This document shows positions 1 through 7,669 of a DNA stretch of 8,789 nt, one piece after another; position 1 is the first letter of the stretch; every line of letters begins with the position of its first letter. The translations under genes and the position numbers were made by a program. This stretch comes from Bacillota bacterium (lineage in GTDB: Bacteria > Eremiobacterota > SpSt-956 > JAKJGF01): NCBI GenBank assembly GCA_029555925.1, contig JAKPQU010000302.1, forward strand, positions 1-8,789, written 5' to 3'. The notes beneath the pieces are model-generated. The model saw only the letters and a program-made list of their open reading frames with translations, had not been told where the DNA came from and made no database searches.

Positions 1-1
1 G

Positions 2-29
2 ACGCGTAACGCGTAACGCGTGACGCGAG
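2..29. repeat. Four-copy heptamer tandem repeat (ACGCGTR type)
   Basis: Four head-to-tail 7-base units are visible: ACGCGTA, ACGCGTA, ACGCGTG and ACGCGAG. The first three contain the palindrome ACGCGT. The tract is strongly G+C-rich compared with the AT-rich DNA after it. It lies at the window edge, so more copies may exist upstream. It resembles the short tandemly repeated heptanucleotide sequences known between genes of some bacteria, notably cyanobacteria. No function can be assigned from sequence. Confidence 0.85.
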
Positions 30-40
30 GAAAGAGACAA

Positions 41-69
41 TTAATAAATTTTCATTCCTAAACTATAAA
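41..69 (+). promoter_or_regulatory. Possible promoter of the mac-like operon
   Basis: A TATAAA box at 64-69 (5 of 6 matches to TATAAT) is preceded, after a 17-base spacer, by TTAATA at 41-46 (4 of 6 matches to TTGACA). Transcription would start near base 76, inside the left arm of the downstream hairpin. The region is AT-rich, so chance matches are likely. It is the best-spaced sigma-70-like pair I could find upstream of the first gene. Confidence 0.35.
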
Positions 70-116
70 TAGTGAGTAGTGAATGGAAAACTCTACTTCT
101 ACTCACCACTCACTAT
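69..116. repeat. Imperfect inverted repeat built from AGTGART-like heptamers
   Basis: The left arm starts at 69 (ATAGTGAGTAGTGAA) and the right arm ends at 116 (CTCACCACTCACTAT). They pair at 13 of 15 positions around an 18-base loop. Each arm is itself a run of 7-base units: AGTGAGT then AGTGAAT on the left, TACTCAC then CACTCAC on the right. There is no T-tract after the right arm, so it is not a classical terminator. It would sit in the 5' leader of the macB-like mRNA if transcription starts near 76. It could be a leader structure or simply an intergenic repeat remnant. Confidence 0.6.
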
Positions 117-136
117 ATTATCGGTTATCTTTTTAT

Positions 137-143
137 AAAGGTG
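137..143 (+). promoter_or_regulatory. Ribosome binding site that fixes the macB-like start
   Basis: AAAGGTG lies 8 bases upstream of the ATG at 152. The in-frame ATG at 83 has no comparable site, and its 23 extra residues would be translated from the repeat hairpin. This site therefore supports 152 as the true start. Confidence 0.7.
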
Positions 144-151
144 TGTGCAAC

Positions 152-2158
152 ATGTCCATTATAGAACTCTCACATATTTATAAAACTTACAGGATGGGTG
201 GTGTAGATGTCCATGCCTGTTCAGATATTAATTTATCTGTAGAAAAAGGAGAATTCCTTATTATTATGGGAGCTTCCGGAAGCGGAAAGTCTACTATGAT
301 GAATATAATAGGTTGTCTTGACAGGCCTACAGACGGTACTTATAAATTAGACGGGATGGAAGTTTCCCGTTTCAAGGATGACGAACTTGCCAGAATAAGA
401 AACAGAAAGATAGGTTTTATTTTTCAAAAATTTCACCTTCTTCCCGGTATATCTGCCCAGGAAAATGTAGAACTCCCCATGATCTATTCAGGTATTAATT
501 CATCGGATAGAGAAAGGATTTCAAAAAAATCTCTCACATGTGTCGGTCTGGAAGAACGAATACACCATAATCCGAATGAACTGTCAGGAGGACAGATGCA
601 GAGAGTGGCTATAGCCAGAGCTCTTGTAAATAATCCTCCTATAATTCTGGCAGACGAACCTACGGGCAATCTGGATACAAAATCAGGTAGCGAAATAATG
701 GCTCTCTTTCAGGAACTTCACCGCCAGGGAAGAACTATCATATTAATAACTCATAACAGTGACATGGCACTGTATGGTACAAGAGTTGTAAAATTGCAGG
801 ACGGAAAAATAATTTCAGATGAACATCTGAAAGACAACGAAAGGATTATAATTAACAATGGTACAGTTGAGAATCCTGTAACATCGACCCTTACTAACCT
901 GGGGAGTATGAATATATTTAAAAGTTTTAAAATAGCATGGAATGCTCTGAAAGTAAACAAGTTACGTTCTCTTCTCACTATGCTGGGCATTATTATAGGG
1001 GTTGCGGCAGTAATAGTCATGACATCCATAGGTGAAGGCACAAAATACAGTGTGACGCAGGAGTTCAGTTCCCTTGGAACGAATCTTATATATTTAAGAG
1101 GAGGAGACCCCAGAAGTGTTATTGGAAACGAGACAGACTCCGAGGCCAGGAAGATTACTTTCAGAGATGTAGATGCACTGAAAAACTATAGATTTTCCTA
1201 TATTACAGGTATTGCTCCACAGACATCTCATACTGTCAGTGCCCGTTACCTTGCCAATACGCTGTCTACTACTCTTATAGGAACCACTCCCGACTATTAC
1301 AGTGTAAAGAATCTTACTCTTCAGGAAGGACGATTTTTTACAACATCAGAAATGACTCGCAGGGCACCTGTTTGTGTAATAGGTTCGAAAGTGGTGGAAA
1401 AATTATTTAATAATTCAAAAGATATTATAGGAAAGACTGTGAAATTAACCTTTTCTTCTTCAGGGTCCGGTTCACGACTTATGATAATAGGAATCCTGGA
1501 GAAAAAAGGAAAATCCTTTGGCCAGGATCCTGATAAGCAGATACTTATACCTTTGACTACTATGAAAGCCAGATTTTTTGATGATAAATATATTGAAACC
1601 ATATATATTCAGGGAAAAGATTCTGAGACCATAGATTATGCCATTGATGAAATTAAAAAAGTTCTTCTCCCTTTGCATAAGAATAATTCCCGTAATTTTA
1701 ATATTGACAGTCAGGAAGAAATGTTGAATACAATTTCTACGACTCTCACTCTTTTTACTTATATGCTGGGTGGAATAGCCTTTATTTCCCTTATCGTAGG
1801 AGGTATAGGTATTATGAATATAATGCTTGTTTCAGTTACGGAAAGAACAAGGGAAATAGGACTGCGTAAAGCCATAGGTGCAAAAAGACGTGATATTTTA
1901 GTGCAGTTCCTTATAGAATCTCTTGTTCTGGGTATAACAGGAGGCATTATAGGGATAGGTATTGGCATGCTTATGGCCGGATGTTATACGTTAATAGCGT
2001 CTTACAGTAATCTCGGTGTTATGAGCAAAACTATTGTTTCCTTACAGGCCATATTTATTTCTTTCAGTTTTTCTGCAATGATAGGAGTTTTCTTCGGTAT
2101 TTATCCTGCAAGAAAGGCTGCATCTCTGGATCCCATAGAGGCTTTGAGATATGAATGA
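152..2158 (+). CDS. macB: MacB-type ABC transporter, fused ATPase and permease
   Basis: This 668-residue protein should power a tripartite export pump (drugs, toxins, lipopeptides or other envelope substrates) from the inner membrane. Residues 1-225 are the ATPase: Walker [10 protein letters not shown] (40-48), Q-loop Gln92, signature LSGGQ (144-148), Walker B ILADEP with Glu169, and H-loop His201. After a linker, the FtsX/MacB-like permease begins at about 253 ([15 protein letters not shown]). TM1 is near 272-292, a large periplasmic domain spans about 293-530, and three further segments lie near 532-560, 585-612 and 630-652, with a conserved [15 protein letters not shown] stretch. Length and domain order match E. 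coli MacB (648 residues). I chose ATG 152, not the in-frame ATG at 83, because of its AAAGGTG site and because family homology begins there. It is followed after 20 bases by its adaptor, so the order is B then A. Substrate unknown; the macB symbol denotes family, not proven orthology. Confidence 0.93.
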   Translation: MSIIELSHIYKTYRMGGVDVHACSDINLSVEKGEFLIIMGASGSGKSTMMNIIGCLDRPTDGTYKLDGMEVSRFKDDELARIRNRKIGFIFQKFHLLPGISAQENVELPMIYSGINSSDRERISKKSLTCVGLEERIHHNPNELSGGQMQRVAIARALVNNPPIILADEPTGNLDTKSGSEIMALFQELHRQGRTIILITHNSDMALYGTRVVKLQDGKIISDEHLKDNERIIINNGTVENPVTSTLTNLGSMNIFKSFKIAWNALKVNKLRSLLTMLGIIIGVAAVIVMTSIGEGTKYSVTQEFSSLGTNLIYLRGGDPRSVIGNETDSEARKITFRDVDALKNYRFSYITGIAPQTSHTVSARYLANTLSTTLIGTTPDYYSVKNLTLQEGRFFTTSEMTRRAPVCVIGSKVVEKLFNNSKDIIGKTVKLTFSSSGSGSRLMIIGILEKKGKSFGQDPDKQILIPLTTMKARFFDDKYIETIYIQGKDSETIDYAIDEIKKVLLPLHKNNSRNFNIDSQEEMLNTISTTLTLFTYMLGGIAFISLIVGGIGIMNIMLVSVTERTREIGLRKAIGAKRRDILVQFLIESLVLGITGGIIGIGIGMLMAGCYTLIASYSNLGVMSKTIVSLQAIFISFSFSAMIGVFFGIYPARKAASLDPIEALRYE

Positions 2159-2178
2159 TGATTATGAGGTGAGTATAT

Positions 2179-3876
2179 ATGAAAAAAAATAAGATTCAGA
2201 TGGCTGCTATAATAATTATGATTGTCTTATCGATTATCTTTTCATTTTATAAATATATTCAGGCACAGAATGTAACTGGAAAAAATTACAGAATGACCGT
2301 AGTGAAAAAAGGTAATCTGAATGTATCCATAATATCTACAGGCCTTGTTAACAGCAAAACCGAGATAGATATAAAATCGGAAGTGGGTGGCAAGGTAATA
2401 AGTTTGCCTTTTGAGGAAGGGGATAAAGTAAAAAAGGGTTCTGTAATAGCAGTTATAGATGACACTGAATTAATGCAACAATATAAACAGTCAGATGCAG
2501 ATTATAATGCAGCAATAGCTGTTGTCAATCAGTCGAAGATTTCGACAGATGTTCAGGAAAAGGTCTATAACGTATCTGTTGCAATAAAAAAAGAGGCCCT
2601 TGCTAAAGCAGAATTGGCATATAAACAGGCACAGGATATGCTCGCAGAACAGAAAAAAGTTACTCAATCTCAGATAGAACAGTCCGGTGCTAATCTTGAT
2701 ATTGCAAAACTTCAGCTCGAGGAAGCTCTTGCGGGCTCAAGAAAAGAGGAAATATCACAGAAGCTGGAAAATGTCAATCAGGCAGAAGTTACCATGAAAA
2801 ATGCAGAAGTAGAATATGAAAGACAGAAACAGCTCTATACAAATGATTTTGTTGCAAAGCAGGACCTTGATGCTGCGGAAAAACTTTTTCTTATAGCTAA
2901 ATCTCAATATAATTCTGCCATGGAAGAGTATAATATGGCTCTTCAGGGAACAAGGATTGAGACTCTTAATATTAACAGGGCACAGGTTACAGAAGCCGAA
3001 AAGTCTTTACAATCTCAGATAGCTCTCGGTAAACAGAATATTTCAGACAAGGAAAGAGCTGTTGAAACTGCCATGAAATCCCTGGTACAGGCACAACTTG
3101 ATTTGAAAAATGCCATTGCCCAGGCCGGCGGAACTATGGCAGACAGGCAGGGTGTTTTAGGTAAAGAATCACAACTTATTAAAGCAGAAGCTGTGAAAAA
3201 TGAATATTTGAATAAACTTTCAAAAACTAAAATTTTATCTCCTATTGATGGCGTAATTACGAGCAGAGCAGTAGAAGTCGGTGATGTTGTAGCTTCTCAG
3301 ACCATGTCAAGTGCAGCTGGAACAACACTGATGAATATTGCCGATTTTAACAGTCTATATGCAACAGCCAATATAGATGAAGCCGATATAGGGCAGCTTA
3401 AACCGGAACTGCCTGTAACAGTTATAGCCGCTGCCTATTCGGAACTGGAGATCCCCGGAGTTATAACCTATATTGCTCCTGTGGCGGAAAAAATACAGAA
3501 TGTTCCGACCTTTGAAGTGAAAATAAAGATATTGCTTGATAAAATTCCTCCTGATAAATTACCTCCAGGAAAAAGTGCTTACCAGTTGATTTTCCCCGGT
3601 ATGTCAGTTGATGTGGATATACATATAGCAAATAAGACAGATATTCTTCTTCTTCCTGTTGAAGCTGTCAGTCTTGTAGACGGCAAACATTATGTTACTG
3701 TAATAACAGGTGATAACAGGCTTGAAAACAGAGAAGTGAAAGTCGGTATCAGCAATAATATTCAAACAGAGATAATTTCAGGCGTAAAAGTAGGAGAAAA
3801 AATAAAACTTCCCGAAGTTAAAGCCACTCCCACTGAAGAGGAAGAAAGAGGGCCAGGAGGACCTCCACCTATGTAA
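2179..3876 (+). CDS. macA: MacA/YbhG-like periplasmic adaptor (HlyD family) with long hairpin
   Basis: This membrane fusion protein would link the MacB-like transporter to an outer-membrane channel. A single N-terminal membrane anchor lies at 7-28. The first half of the barrel-sandwich (lipoyl-like) domain is at about 53-98 and the second half at about 350-390 (LSPIDGVITSRAVEVGDVV). Beta-barrel and membrane-proximal domains follow to about 545, then an acidic and Gly/Pro-rich tail ending GGPPPM. Between the two halves, residues about 100-345 are heptad-rich. Arg215, Leu219 and the VAKQDLD stretch (225-231) resemble the TolC-contacting hairpin tip of MacA, giving arms of roughly 120 residues each. 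GSRKEEI (186-192) and GTRIETL (257-263) occupy mirrored places in the two arms, as in YbhG-like adaptors. At 565 residues it is much longer than E. coli MacA (about 371). GAGGTGAG at 2166-2173 precedes the ATG. It is surely co-transcribed with the upstream gene. Confidence 0.9.
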   Translation: MKKNKIQMAAIIIMIVLSIIFSFYKYIQAQNVTGKNYRMTVVKKGNLNVSIISTGLVNSKTEIDIKSEVGGKVISLPFEEGDKVKKGSVIAVIDDTELMQQYKQSDADYNAAIAVVNQSKISTDVQEKVYNVSVAIKKEALAKAELAYKQAQDMLAEQKKVTQSQIEQSGANLDIAKLQLEEALAGSRKEEISQKLENVNQAEVTMKNAEVEYERQKQLYTNDFVAKQDLDAAEKLFLIAKSQYNSAMEEYNMALQGTRIETLNINRAQVTEAEKSLQSQIALGKQNISDKERAVETAMKSLVQAQLDLKNAIAQAGGTMADRQGVLGKESQLIKAEAVKNEYLNKLSKTKILSPIDGVITSRAVEVGDVVASQTMSSAAGTTLMNIADFNSLYATANIDEADIGQLKPELPVTVIAAAYSELEIPGVITYIAPVAEKIQNVPTFEVKIKILLDKIPPDKLPPGKSAYQLIFPGMSVDVDIHIANKTDILLLPVEAVSLVDGKHYVTVITGDNRLENREVKVGISNNIQTEIISGVKVGEKIKLPEVKATPTEEEERGPGGPPPM

Positions 3877-3926
3877 AAAATTATAAAAGAGTAAAATTAG
3901 GTACTATTTCTGCCGATAATATAAGT

Positions 3927-6845
3927 ATGACATACAAAGAAATTATCAATATCAGAATAGACTATATACTCTTTGTTCAGGGTCTTGCTTTTATCCTTTT
4001 ATACGGTACCGGAAAATTAATAGAAGAGCAGAAAAAAAATACCCTTCAATGGAAATGGCTGGGATTGTTCGGTCTTATTTACGGCTTAAGTAAATGGCTT
4101 GAGATGTTAGTTGTCAGCGCCGGAGATAATAATATATTCTTTATCATCAGGCTGATAATGGAGATTATATCCTGCCTTTTCCTGCTGAAATTCTGGAGAA
4201 CCGGTATAATTATATTTAACCATAAAACCCCGAACAAATATCTTTTTATCTCTTTACTGATACTATCTTTTGCAGGATATTATTATGGATTACCGGGTTT
4301 AAGTAACAGTGTGCATTATATACTGGAATTAATAAGCATGCTGCTCTGTTCGTTAACCATCTGGAATTATAGAAAATTATTTTATCCCTCCAGGTCTTTA
4401 CTGGCAATAACTTCTGTTTCTATGGCACTGGTGGCTATAATTAACGGTGTTGTAGTCAGGGAGAAATCTTTTTTCCCTTCTTCCGTAATAAATTATGAAA
4501 CATTTTTTTCTTTTGTAAAAATCCCTGCAGTAATGCTTGTTTCTTTACTGGCTGTTATTATATTGCTTTCTCTCTGGTTTCATTATATTGAACTCAGATA
4601 TTATTTTATTTACGGAATAAGTAAGAAAATAAATATTTTCTCCGAGCACCGGTTAACCTTATATCTGGCATTAGTCCTTATTAGCGGATGGTTTTTAACG
4701 GATGAAATAGGAATTTATATGGAAAATAAAGAAAAAAAATACATACTTGATCAAACTAAAATTGCTGCAGTTACCATAGATGTAGAGAAAGTGAAGGAAT
4801 TTTTCTGGAATGAAGCAGACCTGACTAACAGGCCCTATCTGGAAATCAAGGAACTTATAACAAAGATTCGCTCAGTCAACCCTCAATGCCGTTTCGTATC
4901 TCTTATGGGACTCCAGGATAATAAGCTTTATGTTCTTGTTGATTCCGAGCCTCCGGATTCTGAAGATTACTCTCCTCCCGGGCAGCTTTATGAAGAAGGT
5001 GATCCCAGGCTGATTGATTTTTACAGGCAGAAAGAACCTATGGTAATAGGCCCTGTGTATGATCGATGGGGGGCATGGATTTCAGCTTATGTTCATCTCT
5101 ATACGACTCCTGATCATAAGAGATCTGTAGCTATTGCAATAGATTTTGATGCCACTTACTGGAGGAGTGCCATCGCAGGCCACCGCCTCGCAGGAATAAT
5201 TATAGTATTACTTTTTTCAATTCTTCTCTGTGTATTCTTTGTTTATCAGCAGGCTGAAGAATCTCTCAGAATAAGGACCGAGCGCTCTTTAGAGTTCAGG
5301 GGCACCATCCTTAACCTTACAAAAAGCGATAAAATCAATCTTGAACACGGAATAAAACAGATAACAGAAAGTGTTGCAAAAACTCTTGATGTGGAGAGAA
5401 CGTCTATATGGTTATACAATGAAGATAAATCCGAATTTGTCTGTAATGATCTCTATTGCAGAGGAGAAGATAAACATAAAAGAGGTTTGATTTTAAGAAA
5501 AGATGATTATCCTGAATACTTCAAGAAACTTGAAACAGTCAGTACTATTGTATCAGATGATGTAAGGGCAGATATTATTTTAGAGGAATTACTTGAAGCA
5601 TATCTTATTCCGGAACATATTATATCTATGATGGACATCCCTGTATTTCGTAACGGTAAAATTGCAGGTATGCTCTCTATAGAAGAAATTAACAGAATAC
5701 ACCGGTGGACAGTAGAGGAACAGGAATTTGCCGTTTCTCTGGCAGATATGATTTCCATTTTACTGGAATCAGAAGAAAGACATCGTGCCGAAGAAGCCGA
5801 AAAAGAACGTTCCCGGGAACTTGAAAAGAGATCAAGAGAACTTGAGACACTTCTTGACAGTCTTCCCGGTTTTGCCTTCCTGAAGGATAGTAATCTGGCC
5901 TATATTACGGCAAATAAAATTTTCTGTCATATGGTAGGGAAGACAAAATCCGAACTTGCCGGTAAGACTGATGCAGATTTATTTCCTGCTGATAGAGAAC
6001 AGAAATATCGCCTTGTAGACGAGATTATATTACTGGGAGAGGAACCGTATGTTGAAATGGAGGAAGAAATAAATCAGAATGGTGAAAAAATAATCCTTAC
6101 AACAAGAAAAGTTCCTCTCAGAGATGGGAAAGGAAATATTACAGGTCTTATCTGTCTCGGATTTGATATTACTGAAAGAAAAGATCTGGAAAACCGGCTG
6201 AGGCAGTCGCAAAAAATGGAAGATATAGGAAAGCTGGCAGGAGGTGTAGCCCATGATTTTAATAATATTCTCGGTGTTATTGCAGGTTATACTGAACTGG
6301 CTATGAATGATGCGGAAGGGAATGAAACAATTTGCAGTAAATTGGAGCACAGCCTGAAAGCCACTAAAAGAGGAAAAGAATTAATCCAACAACTTCTTGC
6401 ATTCGGCCGTCAGGGAGGACAGGAGAGACCGGTGCTGGATAAGCGGCGCGGTAATGAAACCATTTTACTTGTTGATGACGAGGCGTCTATACTCAAAGTA
6501 GGTAAAGAAATGCTCGAGTCCCTGGGATATATAGTTGAAATAGAGTCGAGTAGCGTGAATGCTCTGAATTTATTTGCCAGTAAACCTGATAAATATGATC
6601 TTGTCATAACAGATTATATTATGCCTCACATGTCAGGAATAGAACTGGTAAGAGAAATCCTTAAAATCAGAAATAATATACCTCTTATAATCTGTACCGG
6701 TTTCGATGAAATCCTGTCCCGGGAGCAGTTAGAAAAAGAATCTATAAGAATGTTAGTCTTCAAGCCTTTTACGTTAAATGAAATTACGGAAAAGATCAGA
6801 CTTGTTCTGGACGAGCAAAAATTGGAAAACCGGAAGTCAGTCTGA
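3927..6845 (+). CDS. Membrane sensor GAF-PAS-HisKA-receiver protein lacking the HATPase_c domain
   Basis: A 972-residue multidomain signalling protein. Residues 1-260 hold about eight hydrophobic segments (near 13-28, 44-62, 70-88, 104-123, 130-146, 158-176, 198-219, 243-259). An extracytoplasmic Cache-like sensor covers about 260-420 (VDSEPPDSEDYSPPGQLYEE) and a last TM about 421-441. A GAF-like domain follows (about 455-615), then a charged coiled coil (615-640), PAS (640-755, ending FDITERKDLE) and HisKA with phospho-acceptor His776 in GGVAHDFNN. The receiver domain (about 843-965) has Asp850/Asp851, phospho-acceptor Asp896, Thr924 and Lys946, all intact. No N, G1 or G2 box exists: HisKA helix 2 (LLAFGRQ) passes through GGQERPVLDKRRG into GNETILLVDDE. 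It therefore cannot bind ATP as kinases of this family do. It begins 50 bases after the adaptor gene, probably in the same operon, with no clear Shine-Dalgarno site near ATG 3927. Sensor ligand and partner are unknown. Confidence 0.88.
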   Translation: MTYKEIINIRIDYILFVQGLAFILLYGTGKLIEEQKKNTLQWKWLGLFGLIYGLSKWLEMLVVSAGDNNIFFIIRLIMEIISCLFLLKFWRTGIIIFNHKTPNKYLFISLLILSFAGYYYGLPGLSNSVHYILELISMLLCSLTIWNYRKLFYPSRSLLAITSVSMALVAIINGVVVREKSFFPSSVINYETFFSFVKIPAVMLVSLLAVIILLSLWFHYIELRYYFIYGISKKINIFSEHRLTLYLALVLISGWFLTDEIGIYMENKEKKYILDQTKIAAVTIDVEKVKEFFWNEADLTNRPYLEIKELITKIRSVNPQCRFVSLMGLQDNKLYVLVDSEPPDSEDYSPPGQLYEEGDPRLIDFYRQKEPMVIGPVYDRWGAWISAYVHLYTTPDHKRSVAIAIDFDATYWRSAIAGHRLAGIIIVLLFSILLCVFFVYQQAEESLRIRTERSLEFRGTILNLTKSDKINLEHGIKQITESVAKTLDVERTSIWLYNEDKSEFVCNDLYCRGEDKHKRGLILRKDDYPEYFKKLETVSTIVSDDVRADIILEELLEAYLIPEHIISMMDIPVFRNGKIAGMLSIEEINRIHRWTVEEQEFAVSLADMISILLESEERHRAEEAEKERSRELEKRSRELETLLDSLPGFAFLKDSNLAYITANKIFCHMVGKTKSELAGKTDADLFPADREQKYRLVDEIILLGEEPYVEMEEEINQNGEKIILTTRKVPLRDGKGNITGLICLGFDITERKDLENRLRQSQKMEDIGKLAGGVAHDFNNILGVIAGYTELAMNDAEGNETICSKLEHSLKATKRGKELIQQLLAFGRQGGQERPVLDKRRGNETILLVDDEASILKVGKEMLESLGYIVEIESSSVNALNLFASKPDKYDLVITDYIMPHMSGIELVREILKIRNNIPLIICTGFDEILSREQLEKESIRMLVFKPFTLNEITEKIRLVLDEQKLENRKSV

Positions 6846-6860
6846 CAGAAAGGTGATTAT

Positions 6861-6881
6861 GAGAATTGTGAATTGATAGTC
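6861..6881. repeat. Short degenerate heptamer run in the convergent gap
   Basis: Between the sensor gene and the convergent hydrolase gene lie GAGAATT, GTGAATT and GATAGTC, two near-identical 7-base units and one diverged one. It shares the 7-base period and the GTGA core with the repeats at 2-29 and 69-116. The run is very short and could be chance. I see no T-tracted hairpin in this 43-base gap, so no terminator is called. Confidence 0.35.
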
Positions 6882-6888
6882 ATTACGA

Positions 6889-7578
6889 TTACCTCATGTC
6901 ATCCATAAAACTCCTGAGCATAGTTTCCCTTGTAAAAGGCCCTCCATGAGCTGCATAGATTTTTTGTGCATGCTTAAATATTTTTATACTCTTTTTTACT
7001 TCAGACAGATCGCTTGCAAAGATCGGATAAGATGGAACTTTTTTATTGAAAAAGGCCATTATCAGATCTCCTACAATAGCCTCGCCACTGTCAAGTATGA
7101 CAGATGTTGACTCAGGTGTATGACCGGGTGTCGATACGATTTTCCCTTTTATACCGAAATCTTTAAGATCAAGCTCTCCATCAATGAGAATATCGGGAAT
7201 AACTCCTGAAACCGGCATTTTGGGAGGAAAAATTTTTATCATACAGGTCAGTATAGTCCCCATTATAGTACGGGGAATAATAAGGCTATTTTTACCTTCT
7301 TTTAATAATTCCGCTCCTGATTTATGAACAGCTACAGGCGCTCCCGTCTTTTCTTTTAACACTGAAAGACCTCCGAAATGATCAAAATGACAGTGTGTAA
7401 TCAGAATAAGTGATATGTCCTGCGGTTTCAATCCATATACAGAGAGATGTTCAATGATTTTTTCCCCGTCTCCCGGATTTCCTGTATCTACGAGAATAGC
7501 CTTTTCTTCTTTAATACAGAAAGAATTTAACATACCGGAAAGTGGAAACTGGATAATTCCCGATGAATTTTCATTCAT
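6889..7578 (-). CDS. Metallo-beta-lactamase-fold metallohydrolase
   Basis: A 229-residue, probably cytoplasmic, hydrolase of the MBL superfamily, with no signal peptide. The two-metal site is complete: THCHFDH gives His62, His64, Asp66 and His67, followed by His153 (STPGHTPES), bridging Asp171 (VGDLIMAF) and His211 (AAHGGPF). The early LVDTG strand (29-33) is typical. The pattern and length match the glyoxalase II-like/general MBL hydrolase group. A hydrophobic insertion at about 99-120 (IIPRTIMGTILTCMIKIFPP) may form a substrate lid or touch the membrane. The start is well supported: GGGAGGGAT at 7583-7591 (minus strand) lies just upstream of the ATG. It is downstream of, and in the same direction as, the PTP-like gene, 91 bases apart, and may share its transcript. 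The substrate cannot be told from sequence. Confidence 0.88.
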   Translation of the reverse strand: MNENSSGIIQFPLSGMLNSFCIKEEKAILVDTGNPGDGEKIIEHLSVYGLKPQDISLILITHCHFDHFGGLSVLKEKTGAPVAVHKSGAELLKEGKNSLIIPRTIMGTILTCMIKIFPPKMPVSGVIPDILIDGELDLKDFGIKGKIVSTPGHTPESTSVILDSGEAIVGDLIMAFFNKKVPSYPIFASDLSEVKKSIKIFKHAQKIYAAHGGPFTRETMLRSFMDDMR

Positions 7579-7640
7579 ATATATCCCTCCCGGATTACAA
7601 AATTCAGTTAAACTATAAATATTTTCTTCTTTGATTTTTT

Positions 7641-7669
7641 TTTACCTTCTAAGTACCGCTACAGGTAAA
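7641..7669. repeat. Short inverted repeat between the two minus-strand genes
   Basis: TTTACCT at 7641-7647 is perfectly complementary to AGGTAAA at 7663-7669, with a 15-base loop. A run of nine T lies on the plus strand immediately beside and overlapping the left arm, so on the transcribed (minus) strand the hairpin is followed by A residues, not U. It is therefore not an intrinsic terminator for the PTP-like gene. It might be an mRNA 3' structure or chance. Confidence 0.3.

Noticed and set aside
1..30. CRISPR array or phage attachment site at the left edge
   Set aside because: The units are only 7 bases, contiguous and without spacers, and no cas, integrase or tRNA sequence is present.
83..151. 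Start of the MacB-like gene at ATG 83
   Set aside because: There is no Shine-Dalgarno site before 83, the extra residues come from a repeat hairpin, and ATG 152 has AAAGGTG at good spacing plus the family-typical N-terminus.
2653..3215. Internal gene duplication in the adaptor hairpin (GSRKEEI and GTRIETL)
   Set aside because: YbhG-like adaptors normally carry this motif once in each arm, so mirrored copies reflect hairpin symmetry and not a recent duplication.
6411..6460. A sequencing frameshift hiding the HATPase domain in another frame
   Set aside because: Only about 13 codons separate HisKA helix 2 from the receiver domain, so there is no room for a domain of over 100 residues in any frame. 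A larger deletion or assembly collapse remains possible.
6852..6893. Hairpin terminator between the convergent sensor and hydrolase genes
   Set aside because: GGT/ACC and ATGA/TCAT can pair, but with a bulge, a wobble and a long loop, and no T-tract follows on either strand.
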